The notes below the pieces were generated by a model. It saw only the letters and a program-made list of their open reading frames with translations. It searched no databases and had not been told where the DNA came from. This document shows, in pieces, positions 54,025 through 62,455 of a stretch of DNA of 64,000 nucleotides; the stretch's first letter is position 1; each line of letters begins with the position of its first letter. Where the stretch lies: the IMG/VR virus record IMGVR_UViG_3300013286_000001, positions 1 to 64,000 of that record; one strand, given 5' to 3'. The translations under genes and the position numbers were made by a program. This stretch comes from a virus.

Positions 54025-54989
54025 TGGCCAATACAATGTATGTAGCTGATTTACTCAACAAAGTAGATCAGCGTCGCTTAAGCCTTAGAATTGGCTCGGA
54101 TACTATAGTAGAAGAGTTTACTGAGGAATTTTACATAACGTGTAGAACAAAGAAAAATGTATTATCAGTACAAAATCAATGCACTATTTCTATCGATAAT
54201 TTAACTGCTGAACGCCGTAACTTTTTGCTTGGGTATTTTACGCAGTGGGAAAGCCGAAACTACAGCCAACCATTTATTCCAGTAGACATACGTATAGGCC
54301 GTGAAAGCAATGAGAGCCAGCTGACTACTGTTTTTCGCGGCGCTATACTTGAGACCAGCTTGGGTAATCCCCCGGATATTACGCTTGGTCTTAAGTGTAT
54401 TACAAGTTTGATCGATATGAATATAGCTAGCACAGATTATGTTTCTCGTACACTGCCAAAAATATCTACCCACAGGGAGTTGTGTCAGTGGGCAGCTGAC
54501 TTAGTTAATATGCCACTTAGGTATGAGGTGTCTATACCTTTGCCGGCTGTATCGGCTAGTGCCCATGCAACCGTTATTCAAAAAGCCTATAGCCTTACTG
54601 CAGTTGTAGGCATGCTGGCAAACTTTCATAAAGATAAAGTTTGTGTATTTGTTGACGATGGTGTGCTGATCGTTACTGAGTGGGGTAAAGCCTTACAAGG
54701 TGAAGTTGTTGAAGTCAGTGCTGCAAACTGGCTTATAGGTATTCCCACTGTAACGCAATGGGGCGTACAATTTACCACACTTGCAGACGCGCCTATTAAG
54801 CTAGCGGGCGCAGTTAATCTTATTTCTGAGCTTAACCCGTCAGTTAATCAGCCTTGGGTCATGACTCAGGTCGAGTACGATCTTACATCAAGAGATACCA
54901 GTTGGTACGCAACTTGGTCAGGCTCACCTAGCGCTGCAGCTCCATCTGCTACTGAGCCTGTAGTTTACGAAGAGCTTGACATGTGGTAA
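54024..54989 (+). CDS. Baseplate hub protein
   Basis: 321 residues, strand-rich: VDQRRLSLRIGSDTIVEEFT, QPFIPVDIRIGRESNESQLT, FRGAILETSLGNPPDITLGL, DDGVLIVTEWGKALQGEVVE. Similar to T4 gp27/Mu gp44-like hubs that hold the spike. Lies after the tape measure and before the gpJ-like gene, matching hub order in Pam3-like tails. Confidence 0.75.
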   Translation: MANTMYVADLLNKVDQRRLSLRIGSDTIVEEFTEEFYITCRTKKNVLSVQNQCTISIDNLTAERRNFLLGYFTQWESRNYSQPFIPVDIRIGRESNESQLTTVFRGAILETSLGNPPDITLGLKCITSLIDMNIASTDYVSRTLPKISTHRELCQWAADLVNMPLRYEVSIPLPAVSASAHATVIQKAYSLTAVVGMLANFHKDKVCVFVDDGVLIVTEWGKALQGEVVEVSAANWLIGIPTVTQWGVQFTTLADAPIKLAGAVNLISELNPSVNQPWVMTQVEYDLTSRDTSWYATWSGSPSAAAPSATEPVVYEELDMW

Positions 54990-55015
54990 AATAATAGCAT
55001 TCATTGGAGATTTTT

Positions 55016-56224
55016 ATGCCGTATAACTATATCACGCAAACAGGCGTAATTGTCCCTGATACTAGTACGCTGAAGTCTGATGTTCAAGGTGAATATACAA
55101 AGCAGTTTGGGGCTTCTTTGTTGCTTGCTGATGATACTCCGCAAGGCCGTCTGATCGACGTAGAAGTTACTGCACGTGACTTAGCTATACGCGGAGCAGC
55201 TGAACTTGCTAACCAAATTAACCCAAATATAAACTCAGGCATCTTCCTAAAAAGTGTAGCAGCTCTACACGCAGTAGAGGCACAAGCTGAGTCTTATACG
55301 ATTATTCCAGGTGTAGTCGTTACTGCCCTACCAACAACTGTTATTCCCGCCGGCTCTCGTATTGCAGATACTGCTGGTAATTACTTTAAGGCTATTACGC
55401 GAATAACAGTTCCCGCGGAAGGCACTATTACGGCTGATTTCCAAGCTGTTGCGCCTGGGCCTATTACACCTGACTTAAACAGTGCCAAACAAATTGTTGA
55501 TGGCGTGTTTGGCTGGTTAACAGTAAATAATCCGTTAGCTGCTACTCCTGGTTCTTTTGAAGAAACAGACGATGCGCTTCGTCTTGCACGTAACGCAAAA
55601 CTATCTTTGCTGTCGAAAGGCCCGGTTGAGGCAATAAGCGCAAACTTGCTGGCAGCCCCTAATGTTAGATGGCGTAGTATTCGTGAAAATGATTCTGATA
55701 CCGCGCAGACTATTGATGGTGTTGTAATGACCCCGTCTAGCACTTGGATTTGTGTCCAAGGCGGTGCAGACGATGATATAGCATTGGCGTTTATCAGAAG
55801 CAAACAGACAGGTAGCCCTTTAACCATCGGTTCAGGTAACGGTACTCCAGTCCTTTACGCAGTAGTAGACCCAATAAGCGGTCAAACTTACCCCGTCATG
55901 TTTACACGCCCTGTCCCTAAGCCAGCACTCATGCGAGTTACTGTGGGTAAGGGTTCTGCTATTGACCCCTTTACAGCAGTTCCTGACGCGGTTATGCGGT
56001 ACGCAAACGGGTTACTTGCTGGTGAGTTGGGTTTTGTAGTTGGTGCAGTTATTAGTCCCTTTGAAGTTGCCGCAGCAATTAACATCCAGCTTCCAGAACT
56101 TTTTATAAAAAAAGTTGAACTAGCATTTGCTAGCGATGGTATTTATTCTACAAACGAATTACCAATAGCTCTTTGGGAATTGGCTACCATAACAACAGGT
56201 ACTATCTCGATAGTGGTGAGTTGA
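55016..56224 (+). CDS. Baseplate J-like protein
   Basis: 402 residues from the ATG with GGAGA upstream; the ORF can be extended to a TTG without support. GYxTQTGVIVPDTSTLKSDV, DTPQGRLIDVEVTARDLAIR and LAAPNVRWRSIRENDSDTAQ follow gpJ/gp6-like baseplate wedge proteins. Forms the baseplate outer ring. A CTGTGGGTA copy lies near codon 310 (RVTVGKG). Confidence 0.85.
   Translation: MPYNYITQTGVIVPDTSTLKSDVQGEYTKQFGASLLLADDTPQGRLIDVEVTARDLAIRGAAELANQINPNINSGIFLKSVAALHAVEAQAESYTIIPGVVVTALPTTVIPAGSRIADTAGNYFKAITRITVPAEGTITADFQAVAPGPITPDLNSAKQIVDGVFGWLTVNNPLAATPGSFEETDDALRLARNAKLSLLSKGPVEAISANLLAAPNVRWRSIRENDSDTAQTIDGVVMTPSSTWICVQGGADDDIALAFIRSKQTGSPLTIGSGNGTPVLYAVVDPISGQTYPVMFTRPVPKPALMRVTVGKGSAIDPFTAVPDAVMRYANGLLAGELGFVVGAVISPFEVAAAINIQLPELFIKKVELAFASDGIYSTNELPIALWELATITTGTISIVVS
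55940..55949 (+). repeat. Partial dispersed element (ACTGTGGGTA)
   Basis: Keeps the CTGTGGGTA half of the 12-bp element, in frame as Thr-Val-Gly-Lys in the baseplate J-like gene. Confidence 0.5.
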
Positions 56225-56911
56225 TTGGATAACAAAATAAAATTAATGCCGGACTTAGCGGCTAACATAACCTGGCAGTATGATGGTGCCCCTAACCTAA
56301 ACGGATTAGTGACAAAAAAAAGTGATTGGTATGCTACTAACTGGGGTAACTTTTGGAATGATTGGTACGTTGCAGTATTTGATCTTAAAACTGCAAATAG
56401 ATTTGGCTGTGTTGTATGGGCTATTATTCTAAACATACCAGTTGGTTTAGTGTATAACCCCCAAGCCGTTGGTAATACGCCGCCTTTTGGGTTTGGGGGT
56501 GGTCGTGAAAATTTTAATAATGCTAACTTTTTTGGTGCTGACCCGGCAGTAACACTTACGCTTGAAGAGGCCAGAAAACTTCTTCGTGTTCGTTACTACG
56601 CTCAAACAATGAGTACTACAATTTCAAATATAAATGGCATGCTCAAAGACGTATTTGGCGCAGATGGTTTGTCCTATATAGAAGAAACAGTTGGTGGTGC
56701 AGCTGTTCCGCCTTTTGGGTTTGGTATATACAGACAAAATTTTAACGCTCCCTCAAACTTTAACGATTCTATTTTATACGGAAGTGTTAAAGCAATGGTA
56801 CAAAAGTATATTTTTACCTTTCCACTTTCGCCTAACTTTAAAGCTGCGTTACAAATGTATCTTCCTAAAGGCTCAGGCGTACAAACTATAATTTCTTCAC
56901 CGGCCGCGTGA
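56225..56911 (+). CDS. Baseplate wedge protein (DUF2612-like)
   Basis: 228 residues; TTG start directly after the previous stop. Two related segments, PPFGFGGGRENFNNANFFGA and PPFGFGIYRQNFNAPSNFND, form a repeat, with an ITWQYDGAPNLNGLVTKKSD start. Such DUF2612-type proteins join tail fibres to the baseplate. The repeats may be fibre-docking loops. Confidence 0.75.
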   Translation: MDNKIKLMPDLAANITWQYDGAPNLNGLVTKKSDWYATNWGNFWNDWYVAVFDLKTANRFGCVVWAIILNIPVGLVYNPQAVGNTPPFGFGGGRENFNNANFFGADPAVTLTLEEARKLLRVRYYAQTMSTTISNINGMLKDVFGADGLSYIEETVGGAAVPPFGFGIYRQNFNAPSNFNDSILYGSVKAMVQKYIFTFPLSPNFKAALQMYLPKGSGVQTIISSPAA

Positions 56912-56938
56912 AGAACCAACAAGCTATTGGAGTACAAA

Positions 56939-59041
56939 ATGGTAGCTAAGCTTTTTACTAAAGCATTTGGAGTTGGTGGCGATAAAGCGCCAATTCCTAA
57001 CAGCACCCAAGTAGACGGTACTGTCAGCTATGAGTCAGGCTTTGGTGCAGATTACGAACGCCAGCTTGGCGTTGATCCTGCTGCAAAAAATATTGGTCGT
57101 TTAACGTTTAACGAGCTCATGTTTGACGCCACAACTAGCTTGCAAGAAATGCAGGCTGGCTTTGGCACATCAGTTTATAGTTTAGCATTGGCTCAAGCTT
57201 TACCAGGTGGTGGTTATCCAAAAGGTGCCGTAATTCCAAGCCTAGACGGCAATAGCTTCTGGTTTAACCGAACCCCAAATAACGTAACAAACCCAGACAC
57301 TGGTGGCGCTGGCTGGGTACCTCTTCTTCGTTACGGAGGCTACGCAAGCTTTTCCACTATTACTACGTCTGCAGCACTAGCCATTGGGTCTGTAAACTTA
57401 GTTACAGTTGTTGGTCTTACTCCAACTTTACCTGTGCTAGCCAATACTCTTGCAGGCGATTCTGTAACAGTAGCTGCACGGCTTGATACGACTATTGCAA
57501 TTAGCGGTGCAGGCCAGATAAATTACCCTGATACAGGTTCCACAGCAAGTTTTGTAGTGCAGGCAGGCGAACAAGTTTGTTTTGTTAGTAACGGTTCAAC
57601 TGCCTGGAGTTGCGCTTACGCAGTAAAAAACCCACAGTATCAGGCCTATACAGCTTTTACTACTGCGGGTACTGCAGCTGCTTTAACATTAACTCCTCAG
57701 CCTGCTGTAGCGGCGCTAGCTGCACCATTACGGTTTCGTGTTAAGTTTAGTCAAGCCAGTACTCCTACGTCTACTATAAACGTATCAGGCACCGGTACAC
57801 GACTGCTAAAGCAATACGACTCCAGCGGTACAAAAATTCCTGCTGTGTATGCAGTAAATCAGTTATCTGATATAGAATACGATGGTACTGATTGGGTATT
57901 GCTTAACTCCTTGCCGGGCGGAAGCGGTGTAACGCGTCCCCAATTTGATAATACAACCAACCTTGCTACTACTGCGTTTGTTCAGGGTGTTGGCTTTCAA
58001 TATAGAGATATGATTTATCTCAGTGGCGCCACCGCACTCACAGCCGCTGCGCATGCAGGCACTGTATTGATTGGCCTGAGCAATAGTGCATTCAATGTGC
58101 AGCTTCCACTCGCAAGCTCGATGCCAGCGAAAACGACGTTTACTTTCTGGAATTACTTTCCAGGCACCATGACGCTGGTCTGCGCCGGATCAGATGGAAT
58201 TTTCGCGCCTGGAAGCAGCGCTACATTTCAGATTCCGTCGGGCATGTCGTTTACGCTTGTGTCAAATGGCGGGACAAGCTGGTATGCCATCGGCACGCAA
58301 AACACTGTCGGAGTTATCGGCACGGCAAGGAATTTGACCGGTTCAGCTACAGGGCTTAATGCAGTAGCTACGTTCGCAGCAGATGAAATTGTAGTGGAGA
58401 ACTCTTTCAACTCTTATCAGGTTTTGAGGGCGATGAGTATTTCCCCAAGCCTAGCCAATCCAATTGGTGCCAATGGTCTGGATACAGGTTCTGTTGGCGG
58501 CGCAGTTTCTACCTGGTACAGCGTTTGGGTGATCTGGAACGGATCGACTGTCTCGGGCCTGTTTTCTCTGAGTGCGACTTCGCCGACTATGCCTGCTGGC
58601 TATACCCATAAGGCTTTAGTAGGTTGGGCGCGGACAGATGCTACCGGCAGCAAGTTCTTGCTCGGTATGACATGGATCGGCGCACGCTGGTCATGGAAAG
58701 TTGCAGCAGGCACCAATTTGGCTGCAATGCCGATTATGGCGTCTGGTTCCGTCGGCAGCATTACAACACCAACATGGATTGCCGTCCCGTGGGCAAGCTT
58801 TGCGCCACCAACTGCAAAAAGGATAACTGTTGTTTCGAGTAATGGATCCGGCACAACAATCGTTGCGCCTAATAACTCTTACGGCTCATCCACATCAACC
58901 ACCAACCCATCGCCAGTACAAAATAGTGCCGGCACCGCCCAGCTTTCCTGGCTTGCGGACTTGATCCTTGAATCAAGCAATATCTATTGGGCTTCGAACG
59001 CGGCTGGCGCCGGCTTATTCGCGAGCGGGGGTGAAATATGA
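56939..59041 (+). CDS. Chimeric tail fibre protein
   Basis: 700 residues from the ATG with TTGGAG 6 nt upstream. The first 360 or so residues (baseplate-anchoring part, with VTRPQFDNTTNLATTAFVQG, a typical fibre repeat) use the AT-rich phage codons. From about nt 58005 the base composition jumps to GC-rich, and the C-terminal 340 residues form a receptor-binding part with WIGARWSWKV and similar strands. This is a recombination junction in a fibre gene, the standard route to new host range. ATGA-linked to its chaperone gene. Confidence 0.88.
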   Translation: MVAKLFTKAFGVGGDKAPIPNSTQVDGTVSYESGFGADYERQLGVDPAAKNIGRLTFNELMFDATTSLQEMQAGFGTSVYSLALAQALPGGGYPKGAVIPSLDGNSFWFNRTPNNVTNPDTGGAGWVPLLRYGGYASFSTITTSAALAIGSVNLVTVVGLTPTLPVLANTLAGDSVTVAARLDTTIAISGAGQINYPDTGSTASFVVQAGEQVCFVSNGSTAWSCAYAVKNPQYQAYTAFTTAGTAAALTLTPQPAVAALAAPLRFRVKFSQASTPTSTINVSGTGTRLLKQYDSSGTKIPAVYAVNQLSDIEYDGTDWVLLNSLPGGSGVTRPQFDNTTNLATTAFVQGVGFQYRDMIYLSGATALTAAAHAGTVLIGLSNSAFNVQLPLASSMPAKTTFTFWNYFPGTMTLVCAGSDGIFAPGSSATFQIPSGMSFTLVSNGGTSWYAIGTQNTVGVIGTARNLTGSATGLNAVATFAADEIVVENSFNSYQVLRAMSISPSLANPIGANGLDTGSVGGAVSTWYSVWVIWNGSTVSGLFSLSATSPTMPAGYTHKALVGWARTDATGSKFLLGMTWIGARWSWKVAAGTNLAAMPIMASGSVGSITTPTWIAVPWASFAPPTAKRITVVSSNGSGTTIVAPNNSYGSSTSTTNPSPVQNSAGTAQLSWLADLILESSNIYWASNAAGAGLFASGGEI

Positions 59042-59337
59042 AAGGTTTTGCAGTAAGCAAAGAGACCGGCGGCTGGGTGCCGGTCGATAGTGAGGACGAC
59101 GTCCCGGAAGGGTTTGTATTCTCTAAGGTTCAGCCGGACAAGTGCTCAGACCGTAACGAGGATATCGAGCGCAAACGCAAACTGGCATACGCGGATCCTG
59201 TCACGGGTTCCGACCGATATCTGGCGGAAGCTATGAGCAAGCGGGTCTCGGGCGACGAAGATGCGGCCAAGGCTGCCGAAGCTGCGCATGTTGTACGCAA
59301 GGAACAGATTCGTAAGGAGCTCCCATGGCTGACTTGA
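59038..59337 (+). CDS. Tail fibre assembly-like protein
   Basis: 99 residues. RKRKLAYADPVTGSDRYLAE and AHVVRKEQIRKELPWLT match small phage proteins next to tail fibres in Pseudomonas phages, thought to help fibre assembly. It is in the GC-rich block together with the fibre tip. Overlaps both neighbours. Confidence 0.78.
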   Translation: MKGFAVSKETGGWVPVDSEDDVPEGFVFSKVQPDKCSDRNEDIERKRKLAYADPVTGSDRYLAEAMSKRVSGDEDAAKAAEAAHVVRKEQIRKELPWLT

Positions 59338-61037
59338 AAGTTTCTGGCGATGTCGGCGACCTGATGGTGACGCTTGCAGGCGAAACCAAAAGTCTATCTG
59401 CATGGTTCCTGCAGATCGGTTCAGCCACTCCAGCGGTGCCACCTGCTGCTGGCGTGTCCACCAACGCTGAAAATATTGAGAGTCTTGGGTCGAAGCCTCC
59501 AGTACTTATTGATTTCACAGACACCATGCAAAATGGCGCACCGGCGCACGGAAAAATTCAGCTGCGTGGATCTGCTACCGCTGTCGTCTCTTCTGGCTTG
59601 CTGAGTGTCGTAGCGCCGTATTCAGAGGCTGCTAATACCGCGTGCATCCCGAGGTACTTTGCCGATGGCAGGTTGACCTTCCGCGTTAAGCGCGGAGTAT
59701 TCCTGCTCGGCTACCATGTGAATATGGATGGTAACGGCTGGCAGTTGTGGAGCTCGACCGGAACAACCCTGGAGCTTGGCTACATTGGCACCGGGGCTAC
59801 GCCTGTCTACTCAGCAATGACGCCTGTTGCGATGCCTGGCGCTGCTGGAGACCTGATCAACGTAGAAGTTGAAACCGGACCGGTAGCGCCTGGCGCTCCC
59901 TATGCGGTGCGGGTATGGGCGGATGGAGCGGCACGCCCCGCAACCGCTAGCGGTTCGGGAACCTATCCTGCTGACGGAACTGCCAGCAGCTACCCATTGG
60001 CCGAAGGGTATGCGCGCATTGCGAGCTTTGGTGCAACACCTGTCGTGCTGAAGTCCGTTCTGTATGAAGACGCCGCCCCGGTGTTGGCACAAGCGGCATT
60101 CGTTGGTCGCTGGAAGCCTACCTATGAGGGTGGCGTGATCGGTTACGGCAGCAATCGCCAGGGTGCATCAATGCGGTTCGTGGTCAGCGGCACAACTTCG
60201 GTGTCGATGAAGATAGCGCGCTCGACTGCGAGCACTCAGTCGCCCGTGATGGCAGTTCGCGTCGATGGGGGTGCCTGGGCGTATACGTCAATCAGCACGA
60301 CTGGGGTTGCTACCTACTTGCTCGCATCTGGCCTATCTGCAGATGCCGCACACACCTTTGAGGTAGCAGTATCTGGGTCACATGAGGCAGACCCTCGGTG
60401 GCGTCGAGACTGCGGCTTGAACGTTATCAAGATCTTGGCTGGCTCCGGCAACGTTGCCCCGTGGGCGGATACCAGACCTGCCATTATTTTCATCGGTGAC
60501 AGCATCGTTGAGGGTATTTGCGCCAAGGGGATGCCATCGCTGCCGACCAATAGCTGCGGGGAGCGAGTGTTTGGGCGCCTAATTGCTGAATCATTGGGCT
60601 TGCAGCCAATCATCAACGGCTTTGGCGGCACGGGCCTGGCTGTAGCGGGTAGCGGCGGGTTCCCAGACACGCCGACATCGGTGTTCAATTACCAGCACGA
60701 TCGCCCTGTACGCCAAGAGCACGTCCAGGCTGCATACATCCAGATCGGCACGAACGATACGGCTGCAGCATCTACCTGGCAGGCGCTGTTGGTCACCTTG
60801 GTATGCCGCATCAAGCAGCGATACCCTGGCGTAGTCGTATTCTTGGCGCGGCCTTTCAACGGGAAGTACGAGGCCCAGGTAATTGCAGCCGCTACCGCCA
60901 CGGCTTCGACTTACCTCGACACCACAGGGATGACGGTTGCTGCTGACTTCACGGATGGCACGCACCTAACTGAGGCCGGCCATGCAAAAGTGGCGATACC
61001 TCTTGCTACTCTCATGGCTCCGATTATTCAGGCTTAA
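59325..61037 (+). CDS. SGNH hydrolase tail protein (putative carbohydrate esterase)
   Basis: 570 residues. A strand-rich N-terminal half (59325 to about 60450) and a C-terminal SGNH domain: Gly391-Asp-Ser393 (IFIGDSIVEG), a Gly loop (FGGTGLAV), Asn in IGTNDTA, and Asp544-x2-His547 (DGTHLTEAGH). The catalytic triad looks complete. GDSL/SGNH esterases on phage tails usually deacetylate surface polysaccharides or host capsule. GC-rich and adjacent to the fibre, so probably acquired with it. Confidence 0.88.
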   Translation: MADLKVSGDVGDLMVTLAGETKSLSAWFLQIGSATPAVPPAAGVSTNAENIESLGSKPPVLIDFTDTMQNGAPAHGKIQLRGSATAVVSSGLLSVVAPYSEAANTACIPRYFADGRLTFRVKRGVFLLGYHVNMDGNGWQLWSSTGTTLELGYIGTGATPVYSAMTPVAMPGAAGDLINVEVETGPVAPGAPYAVRVWADGAARPATASGSGTYPADGTASSYPLAEGYARIASFGATPVVLKSVLYEDAAPVLAQAAFVGRWKPTYEGGVIGYGSNRQGASMRFVVSGTTSVSMKIARSTASTQSPVMAVRVDGGAWAYTSISTTGVATYLLASGLSADAAHTFEVAVSGSHEADPRWRRDCGLNVIKILAGSGNVAPWADTRPAIIFIGDSIVEGICAKGMPSLPTNSCGERVFGRLIAESLGLQPIINGFGGTGLAVAGSGGFPDTPTSVFNYQHDRPVRQEHVQAAYIQIGTNDTAAASTWQALLVTLVCRIKQRYPGVVVFLARPFNGKYEAQVIAAATATASTYLDTTGMTVAADFTDGTHLTEAGHAKVAIPLATLMAPIIQA

Positions 61038-61113
61038 TGCAAATCTATTTAGCTAGAATAGATAATAGCGTAAGAGTTTGCACAGCAAAAATAAAATAGT
61101 TACAAAAATTGTT

Positions 61114-61182
61114 AAACCCGGCAGAAAGTTGTATTGGAAACTAGCATTATTCCAATATAATTTCCTGTCGGGTTTTATTTTG
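61114..61182. terminator. Large bidirectional terminator between late and minus-strand genes
   Basis: AAACCCGGCAG/CTGTCGGGTTT forms the outer stem (one mismatch) and TATTGGAA/TTCCAATA an inner perfect stem, with T runs on both strands. It lies where rightward late and leftward transcription converge. Confidence 0.8.
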
Positions 61183-61193
61183 CTTAGGTAAAA

Positions 61194-61505
61194 TCACAAA
61201 GCTTTATGTGTGCAAGTCAAGGCCAAATTGCGTAAACGTGCACTTTTTCGTGCAGGCGTGTTTGTTTCTACATTGCCGCGAAAGCCGTTTGACTGTCCCT
61301 TAGCTGGCCAGCCAACAAAGTCAGACAAATGTGGATCGAGCCTGCGTACCCATGCACAAAAAGTAGTTTGTGGAATATCAAGTAGTTCAGCAGTAGCAGA
61401 TTTACTTTCACCGCTTCTTGCTATCTCGTATAACACAGCAGTAAAAAGTTTACCTTCTTGCTTCTCTACACGGTCAATATGCTCTTTCATAGATACGCCA
61501 GCCAT
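61194..61505 (-). CDS. Helix-turn-helix protein
   Basis: 103 residues from the ATG at 61505 with AAGGCGG upstream. ESKSATAELLDIPQTTFCAW reads as a helix-turn-helix resembling small Fis/terminase-like DNA-binding domains, and the C-terminus is basic (RKSARLRNLAL). Could regulate transcription or act in packaging; not known. ATG lies 1 nt from the upstream stop. Confidence 0.72.
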   Translation of the reverse strand: MAGVSMKEHIDRVEKQEGKLFTAVLYEIARSGESKSATAELLDIPQTTFCAWVRRLDPHLSDFVGWPAKGQSNGFRGNVETNTPARKSARLRNLALTCTHKAL

Positions 61506-61506
61506 A

Positions 61507-61797
61507 TTACACCGCCTTACCAGCAGCTTTAAGGGCTTCATAGCGGTCAGCAGATACCCATCCTTTATTCTCTAACGAGCGCAAATATTGCCCGTTATAG
61601 AAAAACATAAGATAAGGCCATACCACCAGCACGCCAAAACCTGCCGTGAAAAAGATAAGCGCAAAAGCGATAACGGCTGTTGCCATATCACCACGACACA
61701 TCGGCACAAATACGCCGAAAAATAGGCCTGTCCAGCTGAACCCTGTGGGTACATACTCATCTCTGCCAGAGGTTGGATTAACCATTTTAATAGTCAT
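61507..61797 (-). CDS. Small membrane protein (DUF2628-like)
   Basis: 96 residues. Two hydrophobic segments (SWTGLFFGVFVPMCRGD, AVIAFALIFFTAGFGVLVVW) and a FYNGQYLRSLENKGWVSADR end, which matches short bacterial and phage DUF2628-like proteins. Function unknown. ATGA overlap with the upstream nuclease. Confidence 0.75.
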   Translation of the reverse strand: MTIKMVNPTSGRDEYVPTGFSWTGLFFGVFVPMCRGDMATAVIAFALIFFTAGFGVLVVWPYLMFFYNGQYLRSLENKGWVSADRYEALKAAGKAV

Positions 61798-62264
61798 TTT
61801 GCTTTAGCCTCATTTTCTGCTCGAATTTTATCCAAGAATTCTTGAGGAAGCTTCTTGGGGTATTCAGTTGTTATGTTGAAATATTCCGCAATTTTTTCTA
61901 CTGCATCAGTCCAGCTGTAGCAAACAAAAGCCTGATAGCCACGAGCCACCATAGCTTTGCCAAATTTCTTTTGTGCTGGTGAAACAACACCGCCTGGCTT
62001 TTTCATCTCAAGCCATAGCCCATTAAAATTGTAGTGGGGATATGGCACAAACAAATCAAACACCCCAGGCGTAACGCCTTCAGCTTTAAGTTTGCCTGCA
62101 GTTATTTTATCACGACTGCCGCCGTTCGGTACAGCAAATATCCATTCAAGTTCTGGATGGTAATGCGTCTTACGACGTAGCCAGCAAAACAGCGCAGCTT
62201 GATGGGCATGCTCAGTTCCAGCACGAGCAATTTGCTCAGGGGTATATGAAGAAGATACGGCCAT
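61794..62264 (-). CDS. VRR-NUC domain nuclease
   Basis: 156 residues. The VRR-NUC core: Glu18...Gln22 (TEHAHQAALFCWL), PNGGSRD (46-52), Asp70 in TPGVFDLFVP, Glu86-x-Lys88 in WLEMKKP, then SPAQKKF. All catalytic positions are present. In phages such nucleases resolve branched DNA in replication or packaging. Confidence 0.88.
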   Translation of the reverse strand: MAVSSSYTPEQIARAGTEHAHQAALFCWLRRKTHYHPELEWIFAVPNGGSRDKITAGKLKAEGVTPGVFDLFVPYPHYNFNGLWLEMKKPGGVVSPAQKKFGKAMVARGYQAFVCYSWTDAVEKIAEYFNITTEYPKKLPQEFLDKIRAENEAKAK

Positions 62265-62266
62265 GA

Positions 62267-62455
62267 CTACTCCGGCAAGTTAAGGGCTATCTGTGCTAAA
62301 TGATCAAGATGATTTGCTTCAGCATAAAAATAGTCCTCAGTATAGGCTATTGATTGACCGCTGATTACACATTGCTGATTAGCCGCTTCCATGCCTTTAA
62401 TACGTGCCACTGCGGCTTGAATGTTGGCCAAATTTGCCAGCTGTTGATTATTCAT
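62267..62455 (-). CDS. Small helical protein (62 residues)
   Basis: LANIQAAVARIKGMEAANQQ, then HLDHLAQIALNLPE. Its stop lies 2 nt from the nuclease ATG, and its ATG touches the ligase stop. Not recognised. Confidence 0.6.
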   Translation of the reverse strand: MNNQQLANLANIQAAVARIKGMEAANQQCVISGQSIAYTEDYFYAEANHLDHLAQIALNLPE

